From Bettongia penicillata ogilbyi (Eukaryota > Chordata > Mammalia > Diprotodontia > Potoroidae): 64,000 bases of DNA. Position 1 is the first letter of the stretch. The number at the start of each line of letters is the position of its first letter. The stretch lies in NCBI GenBank assembly GCA_023548195.1, contig JAJHZJ010000220.1, forward strand, positions 1,371,279-1,435,278, in the 5' to 3' direction. Both the position numbers and the translations under genes were made by a program. Shown here piece after piece: positions 12,101 to 25,096 of this stretch. The notes under the pieces were generated by a model, which ran no database searches, was not told the DNA's origin, and was given only the letters and a program-made list of their open reading frames with translations.

Positions 12101-13854
12101 TAAGATCATTGAAGGGAAAAAGTTTTTTTTTTTTTTGGTTGGCTTTTTTTTTCATCTTGTGTCTAGTATAGTGTGTTTCATAAAGGAAATGCTTAAAGAT
12201 ATTTGCAGAGTTAGCATTAAGTAATGTTCACATACTAATTTAACAAATTCTGTTCATTCTACCACTGAAATATCTCTTTAATGACCCCTTTCTTTTACTT
12301 CAAACTATTGCCCTCCAAATCCAAACTATTCCTTCCTACTAATTTCTCTCCTCTTCAAAGCATCATTCTTATAAGTGTCAAAGAAACATTCCAAAGAACA
12401 AATTTAATCATATCCTATCTTGGAATTTGAGTTATTCTACAATTAAATTAGAACCCATCTTTCTCATCTTAATGAACCTCATAACAACATACTGTGCAAT
12501 TTTATATTCAGTTCAGATTTGACCATTAACCATTTCTTGATCTCTTCCATCTTTCCTTCTCTTGCCTTTCTATATCCCCTATATGTTTTCCCGTTCTAAA
12601 AACAGATACTTTAAACACATCTACTTTCAGCAGTGTTTCTTTCCACAAGATATATTTCAAGTATTTCTTTTTGCCATTTGTATATTGACTAAGTCTTTGA
12701 TATTGGCATATGCAAAATTTCAAAATTCGTTCTTCCATTGTAAATCATTACCTTATCTTCAAATTAACTCTTAGTTGTCTGAGTCACTGGAAGATCAAGT
12801 TCCTGAACAATGAAAACACACATAACACATGTTAGAAGTAGGATCTACTTTGACCTTTTTGCTACTATATTCATAGCTTCTGGCACAGAATGCTGCAAAT
12901 ATGAGATACTTAACAAATATTTATTAAAGAGGGAAAATAAGAAAATATTGGCATGTACTCTCTTGCCTAATCTGTCAGGCACTGAAGATAAACAATTTCT
13001 ACTATGCAATCATAGGAATTCTAATTTTCTAGTATTGTCAATACCTAACATGTCTAAAGCCCATGTGTATCTCATAAGCTTACAGTTGCACCCACTAATC
13101 ATTTATATTTTCTTTCACCTACACATTGTCCCAGTTGAAATTACCAAAAAGTCATTTTTAAACAACTTATGAAAAGTTTTTTTTTCTTCCTTTTGGATTA
13201 TGTCCAGGGAGAGGATTGAAAACATAAAGGAAGAAGAGGAAGATGAAAATTATTTAGGGGAATTAGTGTTAAAGAAAAATCAACAGGATGTATGAGATCA
13301 ACCAAGTCCCATATCCATCTGAACCACCCAATGGACCACTATTTAGCACTAAAAGCAACATTTGATAAGGTTTCTCATAAGTTAGTGAAACACAAATATT
13401 TATGGTTTCTGAAGTCAGTAATTTCTTAGGGGGAATAATGTGCATTATATGTTTACTGCACAACAAGGAGCACTTTCTAATTCTCTTCTAATTAGTCATT
13501 TAAATTTCACCATTTTTTCACATTCTCAAATTATTATTTAACTACATCAATACCATACTAAACACTGAACTCATAATTTCTTGTCCTGCTATTTTCATAT
13601 TATTTTAGATATATAGTCATGTAACAATATAGTTTATGAGGCCACAGATCTCTTTTACTCAAAGTTTTATCTAAATAAATAATTCTACCAGTAATATTCC
13701 TAAGTGATCATCTAACTTCTGCCTCATGGACTTCCAGGGATACTTCAAGAAGCATTCAGGCAAACTAATCCCCTTAAAATAACTTTAAAATAAAAGCTCA
13801 AATTGAATTATTAAGTGATAGAGTCAAGAAAAGATCATGTGACACTCTCTTCCA
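9161..13854. other. Long gene-free, AT-rich interval
   Basis: No coding gene is supported. Frames of 60-120 codons (for example 10097-10372 minus and 12810-13172 plus) show no domain, splice context or homology to other parts of the window. Only small SINE tails are recognised: 10710-10780 plus and about 12895-12935. Much of this may be unique sequence; conservation cannot be judged here. Confidence 0.45.
10710..10780 (+). mobile_element. MIR/CORE-SINE tail fragment
   Basis: ACACCTAGCACAATGCCCTAGAT ... AAATATTTGTTGAATTAG is the 3' tail of a MIR/L2-tail SINE. Confidence 0.6.
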
Positions 13855-14335
13855 TACCAAGATAAATTATGACGTCAGGAAGAGGGGTGTATGAAAAATA
13901 TTCTCCTGAAGCACAAGTAGATACAGAATCATTGAAGTTCAGTGGCAAGACAAAAGTCAGAATGATTGATCATGGCTATGAATGCAGTAGATGACCTTGG
14001 TATCTTTGATATCTGAACAAATTCTAAGTGTCCCACGGCACTTGCTTCAACACCTTCATGGTCATTGGAAAAAAACTGTTTTCATCTGCCCATTCCACCA
14101 GGGAACACTTCTGCATACTTGGGATAGACATGTCCTTAACTCACCAAAAGGTTTGAGGTTTGTTATTTACTCTCAACCTGAGGTTAATCCATGTGCTGAG
14201 ATGAATGATTTGTGGCTGTTATTCATGCTACAGCTTTTTGGAACCACAGGTGATAATTGGATAAAGGTGCATGCCAAAGATGAATGAGCAGCCGTGAAAA
14301 GGGCTCAGGAAGATTGCACACCAGAGGTGATGTAT
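13855..14335 (+). other. Unassigned GC-richer segment with 98-codon frame
   Basis: A moderately GC-rich block in an AT-rich region with an open frame at 13991-14287. The frame has no recognised domain. Segment look (evenly balanced, sharply followed by an L1 relic) suggests an old interspersed repeat, but no second copy occurs in the window. Function unknown. Confidence 0.3.
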
Positions 14336-14359
14336 CCCACTATATGCCATACACCCCCA

Positions 14360-14870
14360 CTATCTATTTAAAACAAAAGCAAGCATTATCTCTAAGGACA
14401 TAGAATGAAATAACCCCAATAGGATTATGAAGGATATTCATTATCACCTCTCTTATTCTATACCCTATAATAAAACTAGATACAGTAATTAGACAAGAAA
14501 AAGTAATTGAAAGGATAAAAATAGACAATAAGGAATCCAAACTATCTTTCTTTGCAGGGACATGGTACTAGATATAGAGAAACCTAGAGAATCAACTAAA
14601 AGACTCATTGAAGTAATTAACAACTTTAGTAAAATTACACTATATAAATAGACACAAATAAAGCATTAGCATTTCCATTTGTAACCAAAAAATGAGCAAG
14701 AGATAGAAAAATTCCATCAAAATAATTGCAGGCAATATAAAGTACTTGAAAGTCTACCTTCCAAGGCAAAACCAGGCACGTTATGAACACAGTTACAAAG
14801 CATTTTTCACACAAAGGAATCTTGACCAAACATTTGGAGAAATATTAATTACTCATGATTAGGTTGAGTG
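14360..14870 (+). pseudogene. Degenerate L1 ORF2 reverse transcriptase relic
   Basis: The order of blocks follows the plus-strand L1 at 52.3-52.7 kb. A degraded catalytic region at about 14541-14570 still reads SFFAG where the intact motif is LFADD. Next come a TKRLIEVINNFSKI-like stretch, then the VYLPRQNQAR-like block near 14750-14785. The aspartates of the active site are lost and frames are broken, so this is a dead fragment. Confidence 0.75.
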
Positions 14871-15239
14871 AATACATTATATATGACAACTTCTGTCTCA
14901 AGATTCGAGGTGATAAGAAGCTCCCGTACCTCTTCACATTCACTCCCAAGCAGCTCAATTACTTTCTATTGCTATGATCATAAGAAAGTTATTTATTCGA
15001 TTTGATTCTTTAAATCTGAAAAATGTCTTTCTTGAGTTTATCCCAAATTCAGACTCTTTTCTCTAGATTGTAAAACTCCTTCTCTAAATAAACTTGATAA
15101 GTTATCTATTGCCTAAGCCCTCATGTAGTTCAACACATATGATCTGCCTCTACTTTCTGCCACTGGAATCATAAAATATTAATCCTTGTATCATTCTTTC
15201 TCATGTAAAATCCATAGAATAGTTTATTCTTTAAGGGGC

Positions 15240-15600
15240 TCAAAGACCATATATGTGTGTATGTGTACATATGTGTATATACACACAAATACACAAAACA
15301 TTGATGATTTTAGATAGAAACATAATTATATTGGCAAAAATGACAAAACTTACAGAAAGAGTGAAGTTCCAAAGATTCTCTTTAAGTTTAAGCTTAGAGC
15401 TGACTTTTTTCTTCTCTCTCTCCATGTCTTGATGGTCCTTATACATACACACGCACACACACACACACGCACATATATATATATATACATATATGAAAGT
15501 AAATTCAGAATGTGAACACACATATGCATGCACATATACCTATATACACATATGAATACACATGATCCTTCCAATGTCCAATAAATAAACAAATATCTTC
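15240..15600. repeat. Compound CA/TG/TA microsatellite pair
   Basis: Two simple-repeat blocks (15247-15300 and 15444-15560) of TG, CA and TA units separated by ordinary sequence. Overlapping minus-strand frames rich in C, V, Y and I here are repeat artefacts. Confidence 0.85.
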
Positions 15601-16744
15601 ACAAAAAATAAACAGACAAAATCTTTTTTAAGGACTTTATGCTTTACTAGAAGGGATAAGTCACTTTCACTAATAAGTAAATAGAAAGTAACTTAAGGAG
15701 GAAGAGAATACCAAAAAATGTGGAGACAAGTGAAGATTTTGAAGATGTGGCAACACCCAAGCTGAGTGGGACCAAGATGAGGGAGTCAGAGCATTCTATC
15801 CCATCAAGCCTCTTGTGTTATGGAAGAAGTTGGGAAAATAATAGAGAACCTCGGAGACATCAAAATAGTCTAATTAGTTTAGATCACTGGGTGAATGGGA
15901 GCAATTCAAATAAGACTGGAAAGTAATTTTGCAAAGGTTGTTCTAAGGTTACAAACCAGACTTAAACAAAGATTATAGTACACTCAAAAGAAAAAAAATA
16001 AATTTCAGTTTAGAAAGGAACTGATCAGTTATCTTTGGATGAGTTTGAAATATTGTCAATGTAGATGTATGGTGGTTTTGAGAGATTTATGAAGTATGTC
16101 TTTTTTTTTTAATTTGAGGAGGAGGAAGGAGGATTAAAGGAAGGAGAAGTGGGGAAAGAAAGATTAAGGGAGCAAACTCACAGAGTAGACATAATCACAA
16201 GCAGTCAGTGAGTACAATACAGCCTGAAAAAGAGTCTCCACTGCAACATGCTAAATACATGAGAAAAGATAAGATCAAAGGAACATATAGGATGACTCTC
16301 AACAAAAATGTGGTTCTTATTTTCTCTTTAGATTACATCAGAAGGAAAGAGAAGAAATGAAGTTATTTGAAGTGTGGAATGGTGAAGGAAGAAAATTAGA
16401 AGATGACTTTAATTTTCTCAACTAGGTAGGAAGAAACTTTATTTCCTGAGCATTACTTAATTGAACAATGTAGAGTTCCTGATGAGAGAGAAAACTATTT
16501 GTAACAGACAACACAAGGAGTATAACAGAATATTAATCTTTATTTTTATACATTTTATATTGCATAATGTATATTGTATAATAGTTAATTAATAGTTAAT
16601 AGTTAATAAATATTAATGAATGAGTGCTATATTTTATGAAAATTTGTTTCTGTATCTATTGATATATCCTTACGGTTATGTGGTTGATCTGATTAATTAT
16701 GCTAAAATATAAACAGCAGTACTTTTTGTTTTAATGGAAAGTTA
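15601..16744. other. No recognisable feature
   Basis: AT-rich with purine-rich stretches (16110-16170). A 68-codon frame at 15720-15926 has no supporting evidence. Confidence 0.4.
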
Positions 16745-16935
16745 GAAAGAATGTGTCCAGTTACTGGAGAATGACTAAATAAGTTGTGGTACAGGAAAAT
16801 AATGGGATATTGTTACATGTTAAAGAAGAAGAAATAAGAATTCAAAGAAATATGAGAAAACTTATGTGAAATAATATGGAATGAAGATTACAAAGGCCCC
16901 TAATTATACAGGGCTGAGAAATTTCAAGGAGAATA
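16745..16935 (+). pseudogene. L1 ORF2 C-terminal relic
   Basis: Plus-strand translation carries CPVTGEWLNKLWY and further residues matching the ORF2 C-terminal region of the L1 at 53960-54060 (the RKWLNKLWY equivalent and FREAWKDLH equivalent). Very diverged. Confidence 0.6.
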
Positions 16936-17214
16936 AAATACAGAATCATCATTACAAATTTATAATGTGGACTTCACACATATTCTGTTTAAACAAATAA
17001 AAAATTTTAACTGTTTAAGTCAACTAACCATACTTTAAGGGAATTTTTCCTTATGAAAAGTAGTGTATAAATATCTTTGCAAGATCATTTACTCTCTGAA
17101 ATTGTACCTTAAAAAATATTTTAATGAGAAAATCATAGGTCTTTAAAGTCTTAGTATTTAAAGAGTAATGTGTAAATTTGTAATGGTCAGGCATCCAAAA
17201 ATCGAATTTTTATA

Positions 17215-17372
17215 ATTATCTATAATATAACTTATTATATTTATATAATATATATATATTTATATATATTTATAATTTATAATTATCTATAGATTTATAA
17301 TTTATCTTTTATATTTATATAATATCTATATCTATAATATATAATATATAATATTGAATTTATAATTATCTA
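17215..17372. repeat. AT-rich low-complexity tract
   Basis: TATAATTTATATA-type repeats over about 150 bases, with several self-complementary stretches. Confidence 0.9.
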
Positions 17373-18404
17373 TAAATAAGCAAAACAAATAATGATGATA
17401 AGAAATCTACCACTGTCTTTACTCAGGAAAAGAAGAAATTCATTTTTCACGACAATAAATACTACCTTATTAAAAGAGATAAATCAATAAAAACTTATTT
17501 TTGAAAAAATGTTTAAAAGCATTAGTTAATGGTAATAGCAGTAAGTCTAAAAATTTCTTTAGTGTTTTTCAAAACTGACATTACTTAGTTTTCAAGGTAA
17601 ATCTCAATTAATATTTCGTTTGGTAGCCATGAAACTTCTTTAAACATTAAATATAAATAAAGACAGATAATTTGATAATCATATAAATGACATTTTGAGT
17701 TGAATATCTGAATGTTGAGAAACAAAAACATAGTTCTACTTATTTACACATGTTTTTGCATATAATATAAAGGGTTTGTTATTTTCAGCATAATTGCATT
17801 GAAAGCACAGGTAGTTTCAAACAGAAGTAAGAATAATTTGGTTTCAAACTATTTTTAATTCTCCCTTATATTATTCTACTTCCTCAATCCTGTATTCTTT
17901 CTTCTTTCTTTGCATTTACATGCAATCTCACATGCTCATAATCCATTATTGCTCCAACACTATTCTCCCTGGAATGACCAATACTTTTCAACAAATCATA
18001 CACATCTCCAAAGAAAACAGACCCCTCATTAACTGGTAACCTTTCTTTTGCAATAGAAAGATAACCTATTCTGTTTTTCTGTAATCAAATTTAAAGGAAT
18101 GAAGAGCTCCTTAAAATTTGGGCAAAATTGTGGAACTTTTAATTTTTGCTGTCTCTCTGATTCTTCTTGCCACAGTTTTAAAATCATCCCATCAGGCTCA
18201 TATACCACTATCAACAACTGCATATGTTCCCTAACCCTCCAAAAATTTCAATGTCTCTCTTTGAATTCTCATCTAAATATACACTTGTCCTTCTTATGTG
18301 AAATGGATGTCATTAACTGTCATTAGGATACCTGGAAATCTTTGAATGGCCCATCCCAGGTGAGAAAAGTAAGAGAACTTTAATGGATTGTCTCAGGAGT
18401 ATAT
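17373..18404. other. No recognisable feature
   Basis: AT-rich sequence. Overlapping frames on both strands at 18029-18326 have no coding support. Confidence 0.4.
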
Positions 18405-18500
18405 TTTTTTCCCTGGAGGACAGGGACTATATTTTGCCCTTTTGTTTTCCTTATACTTAGCACAGTGCTTGACACATATTAAATAGTAAATGTCTGTGTG
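18405..18500 (+). mobile_element. CORE-SINE/L2-tail fragment
   Basis: GGACAGGGACTATATTTTGCC ... CTTAGCACAGTGCTTGACACA ... TAAATG is the common 3' region of old mammalian SINEs, followed by a short TG run. Confidence 0.6.
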
Positions 18501-18593
18501 AGTGTGTGTTTGTGTGTGCATAAAACATGATTGCATATAATATATTGTATAAAATATGCAAATGTATATATTTGATTACATATATAATATAAT

Positions 18594-18780
18594 GGTCTTG
18601 TTGTCGAGTCATTTCAGTCATGCCCAACCCTTATTAACCCAAATTTGGAACGTTCTTTGCAAATACTGGAGTGATTTGCCAATTCTTTCTCCAGATCATT
18701 TTACAGATGAGCAACTGAGTCAATCATGGTTAAATGATTGGCCAGGATAACATCGCTAGTGTCTGAAATCAGGTGTGAAC
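18594..18780 (-). mobile_element. Marsupial tRNA-derived SINE, 3' half (split copy)
   Basis: The plus strand shows the reverse of the SINE body: TTGTCGAGTCATTTCAGTCATG, ACTGGAGTGATTTGCCAATTC, TTTTACAGATGAGCAACTGAG. It continues after an interrupting 631-bp insert at 19412-19487. Together the two parts follow the order of the marsupial SINE family with a GGCAGCTAGGTGG head. Confidence 0.8.
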
Positions 18781-19411
18781 TGTCACCTGGACAATAATTG
18801 GACTTCAACTAGGGAATGGCCAAAGACAAACAGAGTATATCAGGGACAGACAGATGTGCCAGAAATCAAGTTGCAGTTCAATTAATTTCAGAGAGAGAAA
18901 TGCAAGCTCGCAAAGGAAGTACTTCAGAAGAGTACTTATCTTGCTGGGGCAAAAGCAGAGTTTATGCATATATAAAATACATAATGAGAGTAGATCACAG
19001 GGCAATCATTCTGAAATCTTGAAACAATTCTCATGGCATGGCTATGTGTGTAGTCACCTTAGAGACAATCCAGGTGATCGTGGGTCCTGTGGGAACAGTT
19101 CTTAAGTTTATTGCTCCAAGTCTTTAGAGGAACATTGAGGCTTGTAATTATTCAACAGCGTCCAGAACTACAGTTAGCATTATTGGAATATTTTTCACAG
19201 TCTCTGGTTCAGTTCATTCAACAGTTACAAGTATTGGAATGTAGAAGCATTAGTGTTTCAAGAGTTCTTGATTTATTACTTTCTACTGCATTCTGTCTCA
19301 CTGCTAAGCCAGAATCTCCTAGGAATATGAAAGTTACAACAAATCTAGATATTTAGTGTAATCATTACACATATCACACAAAATAATATGAGAATCATAA
19401 ATCCTCTGGCA
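18781..19411. mobile_element. LTR-like insert inside the SINE
   Basis: The SINE is broken by about 631 bases that start TG (TGTCACCTGG) and end CA (CTCTGGCA), with GAAC on the left and TAAC on the right as a possible worn 4-bp target duplication. A TATATAAAATA box-like word at about 18966-18977 (plus) and an AATAAA on the minus strand at 19112-19107 are present, so the direction is unclear. An 81-codon frame at 19111-19356 has no known domain. A solitary LTR of an endogenous retrovirus is the best guess; a DNA transposon is possible. Confidence 0.45.
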
Positions 19412-19487
19412 TAACTCATCAAGATGGGTCTTCCTGCTTTCAAGTCTAATTAATGCTCTATCTACTGCATCATCTAACTGTCTCATA
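19412..19487 (-). mobile_element. Marsupial tRNA-derived SINE, 5' head (split copy)
   Basis: Reverse of the SINE head: GGGTCTTCCTGCTTTCAAG then GCTCTATCTACTGCATCATC, i.e. the tRNA-like head with the box A region GATGCAGTAGATAGAGC on the minus strand. Continuous in the family with 18594-18780. Confidence 0.8.
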
Positions 19488-19764
19488 ATATATTAATATG
19501 TACATAAATATGCATTTTAATACAATTTTGATATACCTTAATATACACATGTGTATATTATTATGACCAGGCATCCAAAAATTAATTTGACAACTTTTAT
19601 AATAGTCTTATAAAGGCTTCAGAGATCACTTAGTCCAAAGCATACCAAACATGATCACCAATCATAACTTGAAGCTCCCCAGCAGTATGAAATCATTCCT
19701 TCTTTATATCCTATAATTTAAGACTAATTCTAAGGTACTCTAAGAATCTATAAGTTCTTTAATT

Positions 19765-19875
19765 CTTTCATTTTATAGAGATGGAGACAAAAACATAGGG
19801 AGGTTAAAGGCACTCACACAAATTTTAAATCATTTTGTAACTATAATTCCGACTCTTTTTACAATGTAATGTTAT
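19765..19875 (-). mobile_element. MIR fragment
   Basis: CATTTTATAGAGATGGAGACAA ... GGAGGTTAAAGGCACTCACACA fits a reverse MIR core. Diverged. Confidence 0.5.
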
Positions 19876-20339
19876 TTTGAGATCTGTTTAGTCTTATTTT
19901 TAATTCTACAAAATACTAGCTATAGATTTTTGTTCTGTAGCATCTACAGAGTGGCTAAGCAAATCATCTATGCTTTCAAATAAGACAATCATAAAATGCT
20001 TACTGATTCAGAGGAAAGAACATATTCTTCGGGCAATCCAATAAAGATCTCTGACTGTTCAAATAGTTTCTGAGCATAATATCAACTAATTCATTTTCCA
20101 CCAGCTTGTATATAGGGTAATTTAGGAGAATTTGCCTACTGCCTTTGCCAAAACTAAGAAAATTATGTGTATAGCATTGCTTTTATCTAAAAGTCTAGTA
20201 ACTCTATGAAGAAGTAAACAATTTAGGAATAACTTTTTATTTAGTCAAAGAAAAATTCAAAGTTTATTAAAAATCTGCTATGTTGAGTAGATTGTTAAGG
20301 AATCTAAGCATTTGTGATGCTTGTGTTGACAAGTAGGCC
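19876..20339. other. No recognisable feature
   Basis: AT-rich sequence with nothing that I can assign. Confidence 0.4.
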
Positions 20340-21265
20340 AGAAAACATCTGAACATCTTCATGGAGGTAAGATGAACCTTAAATGCAAAAAGATGGTGGG
20401 AGGGATCTAGTGGTGGTCAAGTAGTCTGAGGTGACTGGGGGAGGGATGCAGGGAGGATCCTGAGGATGAATTCAGGGAAGATCTTTATGGAGACTGGAAT
20501 GACTAAAGGAAAGAAACCAGAAACCAAGAAAATGGAATCTTGATAGAATCAAGGGTGGAATGCAGTAAGAGACAATTTGGAGGTACCAGACAATGAAGAG
20601 CTAGGCCAGGTTAAGGCAGAGATTTGGGCATAAAGAAAATGAAAGGTGTATAACCTCAGGCAACAGCCTTATGAAGTAGCAAGATTCAAGGAGAGTTCAA
20701 GGGGGTTCCAGAGCCTATACCCTATTACCCTATACCCTATTCCCCATGCAAACAAATGGGACCCAAATTCTTTTGGGGTAGGGGGCAAAAGTCTTGGCTT
20801 CTGAAACTGCTTTCTGCTAACAAGGATGTAGAGATGTTCCTGTCTCAATAGGTCCTGTCAACGGGTTACATAACCTGAACAGTCATCTGGAAGTTGAGGG
20901 CTTGGACTTTGAAAGAAACAAAGCCGGTGAGGAGGTTCAGCAAACACGGACCATATCGGCACGAAAGAGAGCAGAGAAAAGATAATTTCCATGACATAAA
21001 AGATAATTTCTCTGGAGGGAATTAAAAATAACAAAGAAAAGGCCAAAACAGAAAGGGAAAAGGGGAGGTTGGAAAGGGAAAATTTTTGCTGTCAGAGCTC
21101 CCTTTTCTTTCTGAATTGCTCCATAGGCATGTAGAACATGGAAAGCATATTTTGAGCCGTTAAAAAACTTTTATTTTCTCCTAGCTCTAAGACTCTGGTG
21201 GGTGCTATTAATTCTGACTTCTGGGAAGAGTTCCCAAGGGATATGGGTTTGGGACTTATAGTGTG
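20340..21265. other. GC-richer unassigned block, possibly an old LTR
   Basis: A 0.9-kb block clearly richer in G than its surroundings, with three CCTATACCC/CCTATTACC direct repeats at 20712-20745. It has the compositional look of retroviral LTR or leader sequence, but I see no paired ends, primer-binding site or gag/pol frame. The 62-codon minus frame (20858-21046) is unsupported. Confidence 0.3.
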
Positions 21266-22119
21266 GTGAGGAATAACTTTTTGATGAACATATTAAGACA
21301 TTTTTAAATTTTCTCTTAGCTTTCTAAATGTTTGTCAATAATCCTTCTAATAATGTGTTAAAGTATTTTACTCATAATCAAAGTCAAGTTTATTAGCCTA
21401 AGATTTTAAGAAGTAACTATTTTGACTTTGAATTCCAATTCTAACTTCAATATTCTAAGGAATAATTACTATCATTTTCTTTTCTTATTGCATCTTTCCT
21501 GTTCTAAATTACTTTCAATGATCGCTTAGAACAGCTCAGCACTTATAAGCATAGGTTCCTTTACTATCTGGGGATCTAATTTTCCTTTCCTACAACTTTA
21601 AATTCATTTTCAACCTATGATCATCATCATGAAGGTTTGGGCTTTTTAATACTTAAAAAAATAAATAAAGTACAGGGGTATTCACTCCCACCTCTGGCCC
21701 CTACATGTGGATTTTCAGTATTTATGGCAAGCTCCAGTTGTTCCTTTTTTCCTCCCAGCAGGTGTAATGTATTCTCTTGACATTGCCATTGATTGTCCCC
21801 TACATAACAACACTTTCAGCAGAAGATAGAGTGACTGGTGGAGAGACAACAGCATAACCCCCAGTCTGATTCTTAAATCAAGAAAAAAGTTGATTGACTT
21901 CTTTTTACATAAAGCAAAAAGCCCAAGACCCCATCTTTTCTTCCGTTCATTCATTTACAAAATTAATAGCTCAATATCGTTTTACATATTGTTCCTTAGC
22001 CTTCCATTATCACCTAAATTAAATGAACATTTATTTTAGCCTATATTCCAATACCAGTCACTATTTTTTTTTGTTACTTCATGCTGGTTTGTATTAACTA
22101 CATTTTTAGAAAGCAAATT
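21266..22119. other. No recognisable feature
   Basis: AT-rich. A 79-codon minus-strand frame at 21715-21954 has no recognised domain. Confidence 0.4.
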
Positions 22120-22245
22120 TTTCAATTCAATAACCATTTATTAAGTGCCAACTGCATATAAGCTAATCTGCTATGCACCTGGCATGATGCAGAGACTCCA
22201 TAAGATATTTTGCCATTCTTGTGGAGCTCACAGTTTAATGAATTA
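22120..22245 (-). mobile_element. CORE-SINE tail fragment
   Basis: AACCATTTATTAAGTGCCAACTG ... ATGCACCTGGCATGATG ... GGAGCTCACAGTTTAATG is the common SINE tail in reverse orientation. Confidence 0.6.
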
Positions 22246-22264
22246 AAATGAAATGGTTCCTACA

Positions 22265-22390
22265 ATTATTTTTTCTTTAAATAGTATTTTTATTTCCCCA
22301 ATTATATATTAGATAATTTTTAGCATTCATTTCTACAAAATTTTGACTTCCAAATTATTCTCTCTCCTTTGCCCTTCTGAAAATGAGTGT
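22265..22390 (-). mobile_element. HAL1/L1 3'-end fragment
   Basis: Antisense tail words AGCATTCATTTCTACAAAATTTTGACTTCCAAATT match the 3' ends of the HAL1 copies at 22800, 40095 and 48300. Confidence 0.6.
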
Positions 22391-22496
22391 GAATAGTTTG
22401 TTGTTAACTTGGAGGCAAAGTTGAGCCTATAAATACATACATACATACATATACACATATATATGTATATATGCACACATATAGAGTATATATATC

Positions 22497-22794
22497 TGCC
22501 ACTCAGGGCTGAGATTCAGATCAGTCCCTCAATTCCCACATGGGCTTTAGGTGGGAGACTCCAAAACTGGAAGGTGCAGCTGCAGTAACTGCTGCAGGGG
22601 ATCCAGACAGAACTCCACTCTCTTGGGTGAAGGAGTCCTCCCGCTGATCATGGAAGCTATCTGTGGTGGTTATGGGTTGAGCAATCTGGGATCTGCTGCT
22701 GCCAGGGGCTCCTGAAATCTGTTCATGGTCCTGTCCCTCCTAAGTTGGGCTGCACTCCCCTCTTACTGGGCTGCAATTTGTGTGCTCCAATATG
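22497..22794 (-). mobile_element. HAL1-class leader fragment
   Basis: The sequence around GGGCTGAGATTCAGATCAG ... GGGAGACTCCAAAACTGG aligns in order with the leader of HAL1 copy D near 42585-42860. It abuts the 3' end of HAL1-B and has no ORF1 of its own in the expected place, so it is a separate broken copy. Confidence 0.6.
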
Positions 22795-23879
22795 TTTAGT
22801 TTTCAACATTCATTTCCACAAGATTTTGAGTTCCAAACTGCCTCCCCATCTCTCTTCTCCCCCCATCCCAAGACCTTGTGCATCTTGATTACCCTTTCCC
22901 CCTATCTGCCCTCATTTTCATCAGACCCCTCCTTTCCTTTATCACCACCTTCTCTCTTTACTTGCAGGGAAATATAGATTTCTATACCTCATTACTTGTA
23001 TTTCTTATTTACCAATTGCATGCAAAAGCTATTCTCCATATTCCTTCCTAGAACTATGAGTTCAAATTTCTCTCCCTTCCTCCCATCCCATCCATCTCCA
23101 CTGAGAAGGCAAGAATTCAATATAGGCTATACATGTGTAGTTATGCAAAAGACTTCCATAGTAGTCATGTTGTGAAAGACTAACCATTATTTCCTTCCAT
23201 CCTATCCTGCTCTCCATTGATTCTGTTCTCTCTTTTAACCTTATCCCTCTCATAAAGTGTTTATTTCTAATTACTCCCTCCTCCCATTTTCCCACCCTTC
23301 TATCTTCACCCAACACCCCACTTACACTCTTCTCCCCTACCTTCCTGTAGTCTAAGATATATTTTCATACCCAATTGAGTGTGCATGTTATTTCCCTCCT
23401 TAATTAATATGTGATGAAAGTAAGCTTCACTTTTTCCTCTCACCTCCTCCTTTCCCCCTCGATTGAAAAAGTTTTTTCTGACCCCTTTTCTAAGAGAGAA
23501 TTTGCCACATTCCATTTCTCCCTTTCTCCTTCCAACATTTCTGTCATTTTTTTTATTTTTTAGATATCATTCCTTTGTATCCAACTAACCCTGTATCCTC
23601 TGTCTACATGTATATATTCCCTCTAGCTATTCAAATAGTGAGAAAAGTCTCAAGAGTTACAAATATTTTCTTTCCAGGTAGGAATGTAAACAGCTCATAG
23701 TAAGTCCCTTATGATCTCCCTTTCCTATTTACCTTTTCATGCTTCTCTTGATTCTTGTGTTTGAAAGCTAAATTTTAGAATGTTTGAAAATCCTCTACTT
23801 CATTGAAAGTCATTTTTTTCCCGTGAAAAGTTATACTCAGTTTTGCTGGGTAGGTGATTCTTAGTTTTCATCCTACCTC

Positions 23880-24795
23880 CTTTTACTTTTGGAATATCAT
23901 ATTCCAAGCCATTCAGTCTTTTAATATGGAGGCTACTAGATCTTCTGCTCTTCTTGTATTTACACAGTACTCTAATGGTTTATTTCTGGTTGCTTTCAAT
24001 ATTTGCTCCTTAGTCTAGGAACTCTTGAATTTGACTACAGTATTCCTAAGAGTTTTTCTTTTCAGATCTTTTTGAGAAGGTGATCAGAGGAATTTTTCAA
24101 TATTTATTTTGCCCCCTGGTTCTATAATATTATGGTGCATTTCTTTGATAATTTCATGAAATATGAAGTCTTGGTTCTTTTGATCATGGCTTTCAGGTAG
24201 TTCCATAATTTTAAAATTGTCTCTCCTGGACCTATTTTCCAGGTCAGTTGTTTTTCCAATGAGATATTTCACATTGTCTTCTACTTTTTTGGTTCTTTTG
24301 GTTTTGTTTTGTAATTTCTTGTTTTCTCATAAAGGCATTAGTTTCCATTTGTTCCATTCTAAGTTCTAAAGAACTATTTTTTTCAGTGAACTTTTGAACT
24401 TCCTTTTCCATTTGTCATTCTTCTCTTTATTGTTTTTTGGACTTCTTTCACCACTTGGGTTACTCTATTTTTAAAGGTGTTTTTTTCTTCAGAATTCTTT
24501 GGGTTTCCTTTAGCAAGCTGTTGACTCACTTTTCACAGTTTTCTTGTATCACTCTCATTTCTTTTCCCAATTTTTCCTCCACCTCTCTTACTTGATTTTC
24601 AAAATTTTTTTGAGCTTTTCCATGGCCTGAGACCATTGCATACATTTTTTTTGAGGTTTAAGATGCAGAAGCCTTGATTTTTTTTTTCATCTTCCTCTGA
24701 TTGTGTATTTTATTCTTCCTCAGCCTAAAAATTGGAAGAAAATGCTTGTTCACCAAGGAAGTAACCTACAATAGTCTTATTTCTTTTGGGGTCAT
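23880..24795 (-). pseudogene. HAL1-B ORF1p relic
   Basis: Expected start at 24795 (M-T-P-K-E, matching the MPRKGKK family). The longest surviving piece is 24084-24272, reading MKYLIGKTTDLENRSRRDN and then FKIMELPESHDQ, which spans the end of the coiled coil and the start of the RRM. Other parts of the coiled coil are readable in all three frames to 24620. Multiple stops and shifts; not functional. Confidence 0.8.
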
Positions 24796-25096
24796 TTTCC
24801 TAGCCACTTACTTGGTATTGAGTCCTTTGTCAAGTGTATTTATACTTTAAGTACCTATAAGTTCTCATTTCCTCCAAGGTTACACAATCAAGTGAGAGGT
24901 GTGTGCTCCTCTTTTGCCCTACACTCTTGCCTGTGAGCAACCACTAGTACTCTGTTCTGTCCAGGATAGCTTTCCCTTTCTAGCATCACCACCAGCTCCC
25001 CTACAACAGAGGACCTCCTTACCCCAGGACCACCACTCACTGCCGAGACCTATATCAGGTGCAGAATTCCTCCAGGACTTTTAGACCGAGGGCTCT